DNA of 15,204 nucleotides from contig JAHECE010000035.1 in the NCBI GenBank assembly GCA_024641895.1, positions 1 through 15,204 on the forward strand, in the 5' to 3' direction. The notes under the pieces are model-generated. The model did no database searches. It was not told the DNA's origin and saw only the letters and a list, made by a program, of their open reading frames with translations. The translations under genes were made by a program, and so were the position numbers. The stretch is from Actinomycetales bacterium (GTDB lineage Bacteria > Actinomycetota > Actinomycetes > Actinomycetales > JAHECE01). Position 1 is the first letter of the stretch; every line of letters starts with the position of its first letter. Of this stretch, positions 1 to 7,306 are shown one piece after another.

Positions 1-975
1 GCGCAGCGCTGGGGCGGCGGCGCGACGGGCTCGCGGCTCGTCACCGGAACCACGCAGCTGCACGCCGACCTCGAGCGCGAGCTCGCCGAGCACTGCGGCG
101 CCCCGGCGGCGCTCGTGCTCTCCTCCGGCTACCTGGCCAACCTCGCGGCCGTGACCGCGCTCGCCGGCGACGGCGCGCTCGTCGTCTCTGACGCCCTCAA
201 CCACGCCTCGATCGTCGACGCCTGCCGCCTCTCGCGGGCCCAGGTGGCCGTGGCGCCGCACCGCGACGTCGAGGCGATGGAGCGGCTCCTGGCCGAGCGA
301 TCCCAGGAGCGGGCCGTCCTGGTCACCGACGCAGTGTTCTCGGTGGACGGTGAGGCCGCCCCGCTGGCCCGGCTCGCCGCCGCGTGCCGGAGGCAGGGGG
401 CCCTGCTGGTCGTCGACGAGGCGCACGCCCTGGGCGTGGTCGGCGGCGCAGGTCAGGGCGGGGCGTGGGCCGCCGGGCTCGCCGGGTCACCCGACGTCGT
501 CCTCACCCTGACACTCTCGAAGTCGCTGGGCAGCCAGGGCGGCGCCGTCGTCGGGGACCGCGTCGTGGTCGACCACCTCGTCTCGACCGCGCGACCCTTC
601 ATCTTCGACACCGCCCTGGCGCCCGCAGCGGTGGGCGCCGCCCTCGGTGCGCTACGCGTGCTGCGCGCGGAGCCCGAGCGGGCGAGCCTGGCCCGGGCGA
701 CGGCACACACGCTCGCCGCCGTCGCTCGCGGGCTCGGCCTCGACGCCAGCACCCCCGAGGCCGCCGTCCTGTCGATCCGGATGGGCACACCGGAGCGGGC
801 GCTGGAGGCGGCGCAGACCTGCCTCGCGCACGGCGTGCGCGTGGGCTGCTTCCGACCGCCGTCGGTCCCCGACGCCGACTCTCGGCTGCGCGTCACTGCC
901 CGCGCCGACCTGAGCGAGGCCGAGGTCGCGCGCCTGGCGCGAGCGCTGACCGCGGTCGCGGAGAGCGCCCGATGA
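1..975 (+). CDS. bioF: 8-amino-7-oxononanoate synthase BioF (5'-truncated by window edge)
   Basis: PLP-dependent enzyme that condenses a pimeloyl thioester with alanine to give KAPA, the first committed step of the biotin ring pathway; cytosolic. The frame is open from base 1, giving 324 visible codons. Family members are usually about 380-390 residues, so roughly 60 N-terminal residues lie outside the window. Visible signatures in order: a glycine-rich GGGATGSRLVTG segment followed by TTQLHADLE with the conserved His, LSSGYLAN, SDALNHASIVD, VVDEAHALGVVG (PLP-pyridine Asp), and TLSKSLGSQGG with the Schiff-base Lys encoded at 520-522. The stop codon overlaps the bioD start (ATGA, 972-975), so translation is probably coupled. 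Other alpha-oxoamine synthases (KBL, ALAS) share the fold, but the adjacent bioD and bioB settle the identity. Confidence 0.95.
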   Translation, partial: AQRWGGGATGSRLVTGTTQLHADLERELAEHCGAPAALVLSSGYLANLAAVTALAGDGALVVSDALNHASIVDACRLSRAQVAVAPHRDVEAMERLLAERSQERAVLVTDAVFSVDGEAAPLARLAAACRRQGALLVVDEAHALGVVGGAGQGGAWAAGLAGSPDVVLTLTLSKSLGSQGGAVVGDRVVVDHLVSTARPFIFDTALAPAAVGAALGALRVLRAEPERASLARATAHTLAAVARGLGLDASTPEAAVLSIRMGTPERALEAAQTCLAHGVRVGCFRPPSVPDADSRLRVTARADLSEAEVARLARALTAVAESAR

Positions 976-1715
976 CGGTGCTCGTGGTGACCGGCACCGG
1001 CACCGGGGTCGGCAAGACGGTCGTGACGGCCGCGGTCGCCGCACTCGCCCGGGCCGCCGGGACGTCCGTCGCCGTCGTCAAGCCCGCACAGACGGGAGTG
1101 CGCGCCGACGAGCCCGGCGACATCGACGACGTGCGCCGCCTGTCCGGCATCCCGGGCGGCCTCGAGCTGGCCCGGTACCCGGACCCGCTGGCCCCGGCGG
1201 CCGCGGCTCGGCTCTCGGGCTTGCCTGCGGTGGACATGCGGGCTGTGGCGGAGGCCGTCGCGGAGCTCACCGAGACCCATGACCTCGTGATCGTCGAGGG
1301 GGCCGGCGGCCTGCTCGTGCGCTTCGACCCCGCGGGCGTCACGATCGCTGACCTGGCCTGCTGGCTCAGGGCTCCGGTGCTCGTCGTGACGCGCGCCGAC
1401 CTCGGCACCCTCAACCACACCGCCCTGACGATCGAGGCGCTGACCACGCGCGGCCTGACCCTGGCCGGCGTCGTCATCGGTGAGTGGCCGGCAGACCCCG
1501 ACCTGGCCTGCCGGACCAACCTGCTGGACCTCACCGACCTCACCGGTACGCCCGTTTCCGGCGCACTGGCCACAGGAGCAGGGACACTGTCCGCAGACGC
1601 CTTCCTCGACGTCGCCCGCGCAGGCCTCGGCCCGGCGCTCGGCGGCGACTTCGACCCTGACCTGTTCGCTCGCGAGCACCACCCGCACCAGCCATACCCG
1701 GAGGACCACCTGTGA
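972..1715 (+). CDS. bioD: ATP-dependent dethiobiotin synthetase BioD
   Basis: Carboxylates 7,8-diaminopelargonic acid with ATP and CO2, closing the ureido ring of dethiobiotin; cytosolic. The product is 247 residues, slightly longer than the common 220-230. The start is the ATG inside the bioF stop (ATGA overlap); the same frame stays open far upstream to 384, but that part only shadows bioF. Motifs: P-loop GTGTGVGKT at residues 8-16, VVKPAQTG with the substrate and Mg-binding region around residue 35, and VEGAGGLLV near residue 115, all standard for BioD. The C-terminal tail from about residue 225 (GGDFDPDLFAREHHPHQPY) is acidic, His-rich and not part of the catalytic core. The stop overlaps the GTG start of bioB. 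Confidence 0.95.
   Translation: MTVLVVTGTGTGVGKTVVTAAVAALARAAGTSVAVVKPAQTGVRADEPGDIDDVRRLSGIPGGLELARYPDPLAPAAAARLSGLPAVDMRAVAEAVAELTETHDLVIVEGAGGLLVRFDPAGVTIADLACWLRAPVLVVTRADLGTLNHTALTIEALTTRGLTLAGVVIGEWPADPDLACRTNLLDLTDLTGTPVSGALATGAGTLSADAFLDVARAGLGPALGGDFDPDLFAREHHPHQPYPEDHL
1700..1704 (+). promoter_or_regulatory. Ribosome binding site of bioB
   Basis: GGAGG lies 7 nt before the GTG at 1712, inside the last codons of bioD. It fixes the unusual GTG start of bioB, which overlaps the bioD stop (GTGA). Confidence 0.8.
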
Positions 1716-2707
1716 CCGACATCCTCGACACCGCACGGCAGCAGGTCCTGGAAGAGGGCCGAGGCCTGGACGAGCGGCAGCTCCGCGAGGTCCTCACGCT
1801 GCCCGACGACCGGCTGGCCGACCTCCTGCAGGTCGCCCACGAGGTGCGGATGCGCTGGTGCGGACCGGAGGTCGAGGTCGAGGGGATCGTCTCGGTCAAG
1901 ACGGGCGGCTGCCCCGAGGACTGCCACTTCTGCAGCCAGTCCGGCCAGTTCCAGTCCCCGGTGCGTGCCGCGTGGCTCGACATCCCGTCGCTCGTGAAGG
2001 CCGCCGTGGAGACGGCGGCCACCGGCGCGACGGAATTCTGCATCGTGGCGGCTGTCCGAGGCCCGGACGCCCGGCTCATGAAGCAGGTGCGCGAGGGCGT
2101 CGCCGCGATCCGCGAAGCCGTGGACATCAACGTCGCCTGCTCCCTCGGCATGCTCACCCAGGAGCAGGTCGACGAGCTCGCCGAGATCGGCGTCCACCGC
2201 TACAACCACAACCTCGAGACGGCGCGGTCATACTTCCCCGACGTCGTGACCACCCACACGTGGGAGGAGCGCTGGGAGACGCTGACGATGGTCCGCGACG
2301 CCGGCATGGAGGTCTGCTGCGGCGGGATCATCGGGATGGGCGAGACGATCGAGCAGCGCGCGGAGTTCGCGGCGCAGCTCGGTGAGCTCGGCCCGGACGA
2401 GGTGCCGATGAACTTCCTCAACCCGCGCCCGGGGACGCCGTTCGGCGACCTGCCGGTCATGGACTCGAAGGACGCGCTGCGCACGATCGCCGCCTTCAGG
2501 CTCGCGCTGCCGCGCACGATCCTGCGCTTCGCGGGCGGCCGCGAGATCACCCTCGGCGACCTCGGCACGGAGCAGGGCCTGCTCGGCGGCATCAACGCCG
2601 TCATCGTGGGCAACTACCTGACGACGCTCGGCCGCCCGGCCACGTCCGACCTCGACCTCCTGGACGAGCTGAGCATGCCCGTCAAGGCGCTCAGTGCCAC
2701 CTTGTAG
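1712..2707 (+). CDS. bioB: Biotin synthase BioB (radical SAM)
   Basis: Inserts sulfur into dethiobiotin to make biotin by radical SAM chemistry; cytosolic iron-sulfur enzyme. The product is 331 residues, a normal length. The radical-SAM cluster motif is CPEDCHFC with Cys67, Cys71 and Cys74. Candidate ligands of the second, sulfur-donating cluster are Cys110 (FCIVAAVRGP), Cys143 (NVACSLGML), Cys202/203 (VCCGGIIGMGE) and Arg272 (ILRFAGGRE), by analogy with the E. coli Cys97/128/188 and Arg260 set. YNHNLET and the NFLNPRPGTP segment are also family signatures. The GTG start has a strong GGAGG 7 nt upstream and overlaps the bioD stop. The downstream bsaP gene suggests this is the actinobacterial type of BioB that depends on an auxiliary protein. 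Confidence 0.97.
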   Translation: MTDILDTARQQVLEEGRGLDERQLREVLTLPDDRLADLLQVAHEVRMRWCGPEVEVEGIVSVKTGGCPEDCHFCSQSGQFQSPVRAAWLDIPSLVKAAVETAATGATEFCIVAAVRGPDARLMKQVREGVAAIREAVDINVACSLGMLTQEQVDELAEIGVHRYNHNLETARSYFPDVVTTHTWEERWETLTMVRDAGMEVCCGGIIGMGETIEQRAEFAAQLGELGPDEVPMNFLNPRPGTPFGDLPVMDSKDALRTIAAFRLALPRTILRFAGGREITLGDLGTEQGLLGGINAVIVGNYLTTLGRPATSDLDLLDELSMPVKALSATL

Positions 2708-2740
2708 CCGGCCGCGCACGAGCCCCGAGGGCGGGCTGCC

Positions 2741-2989
2741 ATGAGCGGGGCCGGCGACGAAGCGATGTTCTGCGGGCAGTGCGGGCTGACGCTCGCCGAA
2801 CCGCGGCACGAGGGCTGCGCGCTCCGGGCCACGCTCGAGCCCCCTCGGTACTGCACCTTCTGCGGCCGGCGCATGATCGTCCAGGTGACACCCACGGGCT
2901 GGTGGGCCAGGTGCTCCCGGCACGGGGACCTCACGAGCGCCGGTTCCGCAACCTCAGACCTCGAGCTCGACGACGAAGCCCTCGGCTGA
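2741..2989 (+). CDS. bsaP: Biotin synthase auxiliary protein BsaP
   Basis: Small 82-residue cysteine-rich protein 33 bp after bioB, in the position of Rv1590 in the M. tuberculosis bioF-bioD-bioB cluster. From memory, mycobacterial biotin synthase was shown to need this protein to convert dethiobiotin to biotin, probably by helping an iron-sulfur cluster. Six Cys are visible: CGQC (11, 14), Cys26, YCTFCGRRM (38, 41) and ARCSRHG (58), plus His23 and His61, which suits metal or cluster binding. The last 15 residues are acidic and low in complexity. The ATG at 2741 has GAGGG 9 nt upstream; Met9 is a weaker alternative start. The 3' end overlaps the convergent alpha-glucosidase gene by 36 bp. Recognition rests on remembered family pattern and synteny. 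Confidence 0.85.
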   Translation: MSGAGDEAMFCGQCGLTLAEPRHEGCALRATLEPPRYCTFCGRRMIVQVTPTGWWARCSRHGDLTSAGSATSDLELDDEALG

Positions 2990-5371
2990 GCGCGGGACCG
3001 CCACGACACCGGCGACCGCCGGCACCGGCTCTCCGTCGAGGACTGCGCCGTCGACGGACGCACCGTGGACGACGAGGGAGAACGCCTGGCGACGGAACTG
3101 CGGGAATCCCTCGCCGTCGACGTCGGCCCGCACGCTCAGGTGGCGCCCGTCACGGGTCACCGTGAAGGTCGAGCGGTACCGGGCGCCGTCGCCGGCGGCG
3201 AACGTGAGGCCGTCGTCCTCCTGGAGGAAGGACGTGGTGGTGCCGTCGGCGCCCGGGACGAACAGGTGCAGCTCGATGACGTCGGGGTAGAACCCGTCGG
3301 TGCTCGCGGGGGCGTGGTCCCACAGGGGGATGACGGCGCCGCCGCGGGCGTAGAGCGGGATCCGGTCCATCGGGGTGGCGGCCGTGACGAAGCCCCGCCC
3401 GGCATGGCGCTCACCCGAGTGCCAGTCGTACCAGGTGCCCTCCGGCAGGTAGACCTGCCGGGCGGTCACGCCGGGCTCGACCACCGGGGCCACGAGGAGG
3501 TCGGGCCCGAAGAGGTACTCGTCGTCGATGTCGCGGACCCCGGCGTCGTCCTGGTAGTCGAAGACCAAGGGCCGCTGCACCGGGGCGCCCGACTCCGCGG
3601 CCTGCAGGAACGCGGCGTAGAGGTACGGGATGAGGCGGTACCGGAGCCGGATCGCCTCGCGGATGAGGTCCTGCGCAGCGGGGCCGAACGACCACGCGTA
3701 CTGGTCGACGGCGCCGGTCATCGAGTGGTTGCGGAAGAACGGCGTGAGTGCCCCGTACTGGGCCCAGCGAACCAACAGCTCGGCGTTGGTGTCCCCGTAG
3801 AACCCGCCGACGTCGGCGCCGACGAACGCCTGCCCCGAGATCCCGAACCCGGCGGCCATGGGCATCGACAGCCACAGGTGGTCCCAACGGGCCATGTTGT
3901 CGCCCATCCAGTTCGCCGCGTAGCGCTGGATCCCCGCGAAGCCGGCACGGGACAGCACGAACGTCCGCTGGTCCGGGTTCGCGGCGAGCAGTCCTTCCGT
4001 GGTGCCCATCGCCATGAGCATCGCGTACTGGTTGTGGTAGCGCTCGTGGGAGTACTGCCCCTTGCCGAAAAGCATCTTCTCGGGCGGGATCACACCGGTG
4101 GCGGGCTCGTTCATGTCGTTCCAGATGCCGGCCAGCCCAGAAGCCACGTGAGCGGCGTTGAGCTCCCCCCACCAGGTGCGGGCCTGCGGGGTGACGAAGT
4201 CGGGGAACGCGGTGCTGCCCGGCCAGACCTGCCCGATGTAGACGTCGCCACCCTCGGTGCGGCACAGCACGTCCCGCTCGACGGCCTGGTCGAACACCGC
4301 GTAGCCGGGGTCGTGCTTCACCCCGGGGTCGACGATCGTGACCATCCGGAAGCCCTGCTCCCGCATACGGGCGAGCATGCCCGGCACGTCCGGGAACTGG
4401 TCGGTGTTCCAGGTGAACACCCGGTACCCGTCCATGTAGTCGATGTCGAGCCAGAGCACGTCGCACGGGATGCCCGCGTCACGGTGCCGGCGCCCCAGGG
4501 CCTCGACCTGGTCCTGGGAGTAGTCGAACCACCGGCACTGGTGATACCCCAGCGCCCAGAGCGGAGGGGGTGCCGTGCGCCCCGTGAGCCACGTGTAGGC
4601 CTCGAGGATCGCCGGCATGCCCGGGCCCGCGAAGACGTACTCGCAGTACTGGCCGCCCTGGAAGCGGAAAGCCAGCTCCCGGGCAGGGGCGAAGTCGTAC
4701 GTGGCCCGGTACCCGTTGTCGACGAACGAGCCCGCCATCGCCCCCGACGGGTACGCCTGGTGGTAGAAGAACGGGATCGAGACGTAGTACGGGTCGAACT
4801 CGACGCTCGTCTCGTCGGCCCTCGGGTCGTCCGCGTCCCTCGTGGCAGTGAACTCACCCGAGGCCGTGGGGCTCAGCACGTCGGTGTTCCAGAGCGTGAA
4901 GTCCCGACCCCGCCTGTTGTGCGAGCCCGTCTTCTCCCCGAGCCCGTACACCGCGTCCTCGACCCGGGCCTTGCGGCGCACCACGAACGCGTCGTTCAAC
5001 GTGGCGTACGCCCAGTAGCGGCCCGCGTCGTCGGCGGCCGTCTCGATGACGGGGCTGCCGTCGGTGCGGTGCACGTCGATGCGGAACGGGTCCAACCACA
5101 GGCTGACCACGAGCGCGGACGTGGCGAGCCGGGCGACGCCGTCGCCCTCGGCCACGTCGAACTCCACCGGCGCGGCGAGCGGGTCGACGCACACGGCGAA
5201 CGTCGGGGACTCCTCGAAGCGACCTCCCCGGCTGATCCGGATCCGCACGACGTCCGCGCGGACGACGTCGACCTCGAGCACCTCACCGTGAACCGCGGCC
5301 CTCATGCCGCTCGCCGTCCTCGTGACGTCGCCTGCACGCTCGAAGCGCACGTAGTGCTCCGTGCTCTGCAT
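2954..5371 (-). CDS. Alpha-glucosidase, glycoside hydrolase family 31
   Basis: Retaining exo-alpha-glucosidase releasing glucose from the non-reducing ends of maltose-type oligosaccharides; no signal peptide, so cytoplasmic. The product is 805 residues. Domains: N-terminal mutarotase-like beta-sandwich (about 25-240), catalytic (beta/alpha)8 barrel (about 260-600) and C-terminal beta domains. Barrel motifs: LWALGYHQCRW at 271, DVLWLDIDYMDGYRVFTW at 304, catalytic nucleophile Asp419 in WNDMNEP, acid/base Asp491 in NWMGDN, and GADVGGF at 518. WNDMNEP fits alpha-glucosidases; the alpha-xylosidase branch has KTDFGE at this position. The ATG at 5371 was chosen because AGGGAGAG precedes it and the mature fold starts there, although the frame is open to 5644. 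It stands alone, divergent from narK. The exact substrate (maltose, isomaltose, nigerose) cannot be told from sequence. Confidence 0.93.
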   Translation of the reverse strand: MQSTEHYVRFERAGDVTRTASGMRAAVHGEVLEVDVVRADVVRIRISRGGRFEESPTFAVCVDPLAAPVEFDVAEGDGVARLATSALVVSLWLDPFRIDVHRTDGSPVIETAADDAGRYWAYATLNDAFVVRRKARVEDAVYGLGEKTGSHNRRGRDFTLWNTDVLSPTASGEFTATRDADDPRADETSVEFDPYYVSIPFFYHQAYPSGAMAGSFVDNGYRATYDFAPARELAFRFQGGQYCEYVFAGPGMPAILEAYTWLTGRTAPPPLWALGYHQCRWFDYSQDQVEALGRRHRDAGIPCDVLWLDIDYMDGYRVFTWNTDQFPDVPGMLARMREQGFRMVTIVDPGVKHDPGYAVFDQAVERDVLCRTEGGDVYIGQVWPGSTAFPDFVTPQARTWWGELNAAHVASGLAGIWNDMNEPATGVIPPEKMLFGKGQYSHERYHNQYAMLMAMGTTEGLLAANPDQRTFVLSRAGFAGIQRYAANWMGDNMARWDHLWLSMPMAAGFGISGQAFVGADVGGFYGDTNAELLVRWAQYGALTPFFRNHSMTGAVDQYAWSFGPAAQDLIREAIRLRYRLIPYLYAAFLQAAESGAPVQRPLVFDYQDDAGVRDIDDEYLFGPDLLVAPVVEPGVTARQVYLPEGTWYDWHSGERHAGRGFVTAATPMDRIPLYARGGAVIPLWDHAPASTDGFYPDVIELHLFVPGADGTTTSFLQEDDGLTFAAGDGARYRSTFTVTRDGRHLSVRADVDGEGFPQFRRQAFSLVVHGASVDGAVLDGEPVPAVAGVVAVPRSAEGFVVELEV

Positions 5372-5375
5372 CTCG

Positions 5376-5383
5376 CTCTCCCT
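5376..5383 (-). promoter_or_regulatory. Ribosome binding site of the GH31 gene
   Basis: Read on the minus strand, AGGGAGAG ends 4 nt before the ATG at 5371. It decides that start over the further upstream Met codons in the same open frame. Confidence 0.7.
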
Positions 5384-5468
5384 AGATCGCCGGATCGAGC
5401 CGGGCCCGCGTGCGATCCTGCCGGAGAAGTGCGCAACTCGGTCGCCGTTCGCGCGAGCCCTCGGCCGT

Positions 5469-5482
5469 GTCCCGGCCGGGAC
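5469..5482. promoter_or_regulatory. Perfect 14-bp palindrome GTCCCGGCCGGGAC
   Basis: GTCCCGG followed directly by CCGGGAC, a perfect dyad with no spacer. It contains two outward-facing copies of the GGGAC half-site that also appears in the DosR-like box 50 bp away. It lies about 100 bp upstream of the glucosidase start and 230 bp upstream of narK. It could be an operator for either gene. In DNA this GC-rich, palindromes of G and C occur by chance, so function is uncertain. Confidence 0.35.
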
Positions 5483-5529
5483 GGGTGGGGATGCCTCGCG
5501 GCTGAGCGCCTGGATCGGCCCGAGCGCCA

Positions 5530-5549
5530 TCTGGGACCAAAGGCCCTTG
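5530..5549. promoter_or_regulatory. DosR/DevR-like binding box upstream of narK
   Basis: The core GGGACCAAAGGCCC at 5533-5546 matches the 14-bp centre of the mycobacterial DosR consensus (GGGACTWWAGTCCC) at 12 of 14 positions. The flanks match poorly. DosR is the response regulator of the hypoxia and nitric oxide response, and in M. tuberculosis the nitrate transporter narK2 belongs to its regulon, so a box in front of a narK gene makes biological sense. The box centre is 173 bp before the narK start codon, which requires a long leader or binding far upstream of the promoter. No DosR homologue lies in the window. Confidence 0.45.
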
Positions 5550-5700
5550 GCGCGCCGGCACTCCTCACACCTCGCGGCCGGCGCCGGTGAGAACAGAGTT
5601 GCCTCCGCGTTACCGGCGAAGCGACAGGCCGAAACGCGCCGCACGTACGTTCGTGATCACCTCGGGAGCCAGAGGCACCCGACACTCGAGCACTTGTCAC

Positions 5701-5707
5701 AGGGGAG
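5701..5707 (+). promoter_or_regulatory. Ribosome binding site of narK
   Basis: AGGGGAG ends 5 nt before the ATG at 5713. This fixes the start and rejects the 42-codon upstream extension of the same frame. Confidence 0.8.
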
Positions 5708-5712
5708 ATCAC

Positions 5713-7110
5713 ATGAGCGTGCAGGACAAGGTGGTCGCAGGCGTCGAATCCGGCGTCGTCGGCAAGGGCCGCTGGATCGAGCACTGGGAGCCGGAGAACG
5801 ACGAGTTCTGGGCCTCGAAGGGGAAGGCGATCGCCTTCCGCAACCTGGTCTTCTCGATCGTGGCCGAGCACATCGGGTTCTCGGTGTGGCTGCTGTGGAG
5901 CATCGTCGTCGTCAAGATGTACGGCACGTTCGACGACTCGGGCGCGCTGGTCACGGCCGGGGCGAACGGCTGGGCGCTGACCGCCGGTCAGGGCCTGACC
6001 CTGCTCGCGGTCGCCTCGGGTGTCGGCGCCTTCCTGCGCATCCCCTACACCTTCGCCGTCCCTGTCTTCGGCGGACGCAACTGGACCGTCATCTCTGCGT
6101 TGCTGCTCCTGGTGCCCACACTCGGCCTGGCCTGGGTCGTCGGCCGGCCGGAGACCTCGTTCACGATCCTGGTGCTCATCGCTGCCACCGCCGGCTTCGG
6201 CGGCGGCAACTTCGCGTCCTCGATGGCGAACATCAGCTTCTTCTACCCGGACAAGGAGAAGGGCTGGGCGCTCGGCCTCAACGCGGCCGGCGGCAACATC
6301 GGCGTCGCGGTGGCCCAGAAGATCGTCCCGCTCGCGATCGGCGTCGGCGCCCTCGGCCTCGCGAACGCCGGTCTCGTCTATGTCCCACTGGCACTCGCCG
6401 CGGCGGTCCTCGCCTTCTTGTTCATGGACAACCTCAGCGAGGCGAAGGCCGACCCCCAGCCCACGGCCCGGTCGCTCAAGCACGGTCACACCTGGCTCAT
6501 GGCATTCCTGTACATCGGCACCTTCGGCTCGTTCATCGGCTACTCCGCCGCGTTCCCGACCCTGCTCGCCGTCGTCTTCGAGCGCGCCGACATCGCCCTC
6601 TCGTGGGGCTTCCTCGGCGCTCTCGTGGGCTCGCTGTCCCGCCCCATCGGCGGCCGGCTCGCCGACCGGTTCGGCGGATCGTTCATCACCGTGGTCAGCT
6701 TCGTGGTGATGGCCGGTGCGGGCTACGCCGCCGTCGTCGGCGTCCAGCAGAAGAGCCTGATCATCTTCTTCCTGAGCTTCATGCTGCTCTTCGTCTTCAC
6801 CGGCATCGGAAACGGCTCGACCTACCGGATGATCCCGTCGATCTTCACCCGGCTACGCGGGACGCACGGTGACGCAACGCCCGAGGCGACGCTGGACTTC
6901 AAGCGCCAGGCCGCGGGCGCGGTGGGCATCATCTCCTCGATCGGCGCCTTCGGCGGGTTCGCGATCCCGTTCGTCTACAAGTGGTCGCGGGCCGCGTTCG
7001 ACGGCTCGATCGTGCCGGCCCTGCAGATCTACGTCGTCGTCTTCCTCGTCATGGCCGCCCTCACGTGGGCGTTCTACCTGCGCAAGGGCGCGACGATGCG
7101 GAACGTCTGA
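5713..7110 (+). CDS. narK: Nitrate/nitrite transporter, NarK-type MFS
   Basis: Inner-membrane transporter of the nitrate/nitrite porter branch of the major facilitator superfamily, moving nitrate in and/or nitrite out. The product is 465 residues with about 12 hydrophobic segments. Family marks: first nitrate signature GFGGGNFASSM at 161-171 followed by SFFYPDKEKGWALGLNAAGGN, second signature GIGNGSTYRMIP at 364-375, Arg109 (FLRIPYTF) and Arg372 as the likely substrate-binding arginines, and MFS motif A-like GGRLADRFGG at 313-322. The cytosolic N-terminus WIEHWEPENDEFW is typical of actinobacterial NarK. The start is set by AGGGGAG. The gene appears monocistronic: a 17-bp hairpin follows and no nitrate or nitrite reductase gene is in the window. 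The direction of transport cannot be told from sequence. Confidence 0.93.
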   Translation: MSVQDKVVAGVESGVVGKGRWIEHWEPENDEFWASKGKAIAFRNLVFSIVAEHIGFSVWLLWSIVVVKMYGTFDDSGALVTAGANGWALTAGQGLTLLAVASGVGAFLRIPYTFAVPVFGGRNWTVISALLLLVPTLGLAWVVGRPETSFTILVLIAATAGFGGGNFASSMANISFFYPDKEKGWALGLNAAGGNIGVAVAQKIVPLAIGVGALGLANAGLVYVPLALAAAVLAFLFMDNLSEAKADPQPTARSLKHGHTWLMAFLYIGTFGSFIGYSAAFPTLLAVVFERADIALSWGFLGALVGSLSRPIGGRLADRFGGSFITVVSFVVMAGAGYAAVVGVQQKSLIIFFLSFMLLFVFTGIGNGSTYRMIPSIFTRLRGTHGDATPEATLDFKRQAAGAVGIISSIGAFGGFAIPFVYKWSRAAFDGSIVPALQIYVVVFLVMAALTWAFYLRKGATMRNV

Positions 7111-7127
7111 CACCTCCCGCCTCGACC

Positions 7128-7166
7128 GTGGAAGGTCCGGCTCGCCTTGCGAGCCGGACCTTCCAC
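7128..7166 (+). terminator. Terminator hairpin after narK
   Basis: A 17-bp perfect stem (GTGGAAGGTCCGGCTCG, 7128-7144, with its complement at 7150-7166) and a 5-nt loop CCTTG, starting 17 nt after the narK stop. There is no T-run after it, as is common for actinobacterial terminators. Confidence 0.85.
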
Positions 7167-7294
7167 AGTGCCGGCCAGTAGCGCGTGCCCAACCCGACCC
7201 GGGAGCGCGGCGGCGCAGATCAGGGGTTCCTATGATCGCCGTCGACCCGCGGATCTGACGCAGGGTGTGAAGCAGGACGTCGGAGGCCCGAGGC

Positions 7295-7300
7295 TACTAT
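7295..7300 (+). promoter_or_regulatory. Putative -10 element of the kinase gene (leaderless start)
   Basis: TACTAT fits the actinobacterial TANNNT -10 pattern. Six nt separate it from the GTG at 7307, so transcription would begin at the start codon itself. No Shine-Dalgarno lies at a usable distance (GAGG is 13 nt away, GGAGG 20 nt) and no -35 is visible. A second -10-like TATGAT at 7231-7236 could give a longer, led transcript. Confidence 0.5.
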
Positions 7301-7306
7301 CGCGGG

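Larger units (their letters stand above)
5372..5712. other. Divergent control region between the GH31 gene and narK
   Basis: This is a 341-bp stretch with no credible gene between two divergently transcribed genes. It holds the two Shine-Dalgarno sites, a perfect palindrome at 5469-5482, a DosR-like box at 5530-5549, a TGCGCA-centred imperfect dyad near 5427-5438, and a GTGATCAC palindrome at 5653-5660. A possible narK -10 is TACGTT at 5646-5651, with a weak GCGACA at 5621-5626 as -35 (19-bp spacing, longer than ideal). No convincing -35/-10 pair was found for the glucosidase. Overlapping open frames here are extensions of the flanking genes without start-site support. Confidence 0.6.

Noticed and set aside
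893..2209. Long minus-strand open frames opposite bioD and bioB
   Set aside because: Shadows of confidently identified genes; low-complexity translations and no supporting start sites.
3065..5590. 841-codon plus-strand open frame opposite the glucosidase
   Set aside because: It is antisense to a GH31 gene with intact catalytic motifs; long mirror frames are expected in DNA this rich in G/C. Its translation has no recognisable motif.
5372..5644. 91-codon N-terminal extension of the glucosidase
   Set aside because: No Shine-Dalgarno at 5644, unnatural composition, and a good site (AGGGAGAG) just before the ATG at 5371.
5587..5712. 42-codon N-terminal extension of narK
   Set aside because: The family N-terminus and a strong AGGGGAG site both point to the ATG at 5713; the extension is Arg-rich and unlike a NarK.
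7231..7258. Eight-residue upstream frame (ATG 7232, AGGGG before it) overlapping a TATGAT hexamer
   Set aside because: It could be a leader peptide or an alternative kinase promoter, but so short a frame with no attenuator-like hairpin is not enough to call a gene.
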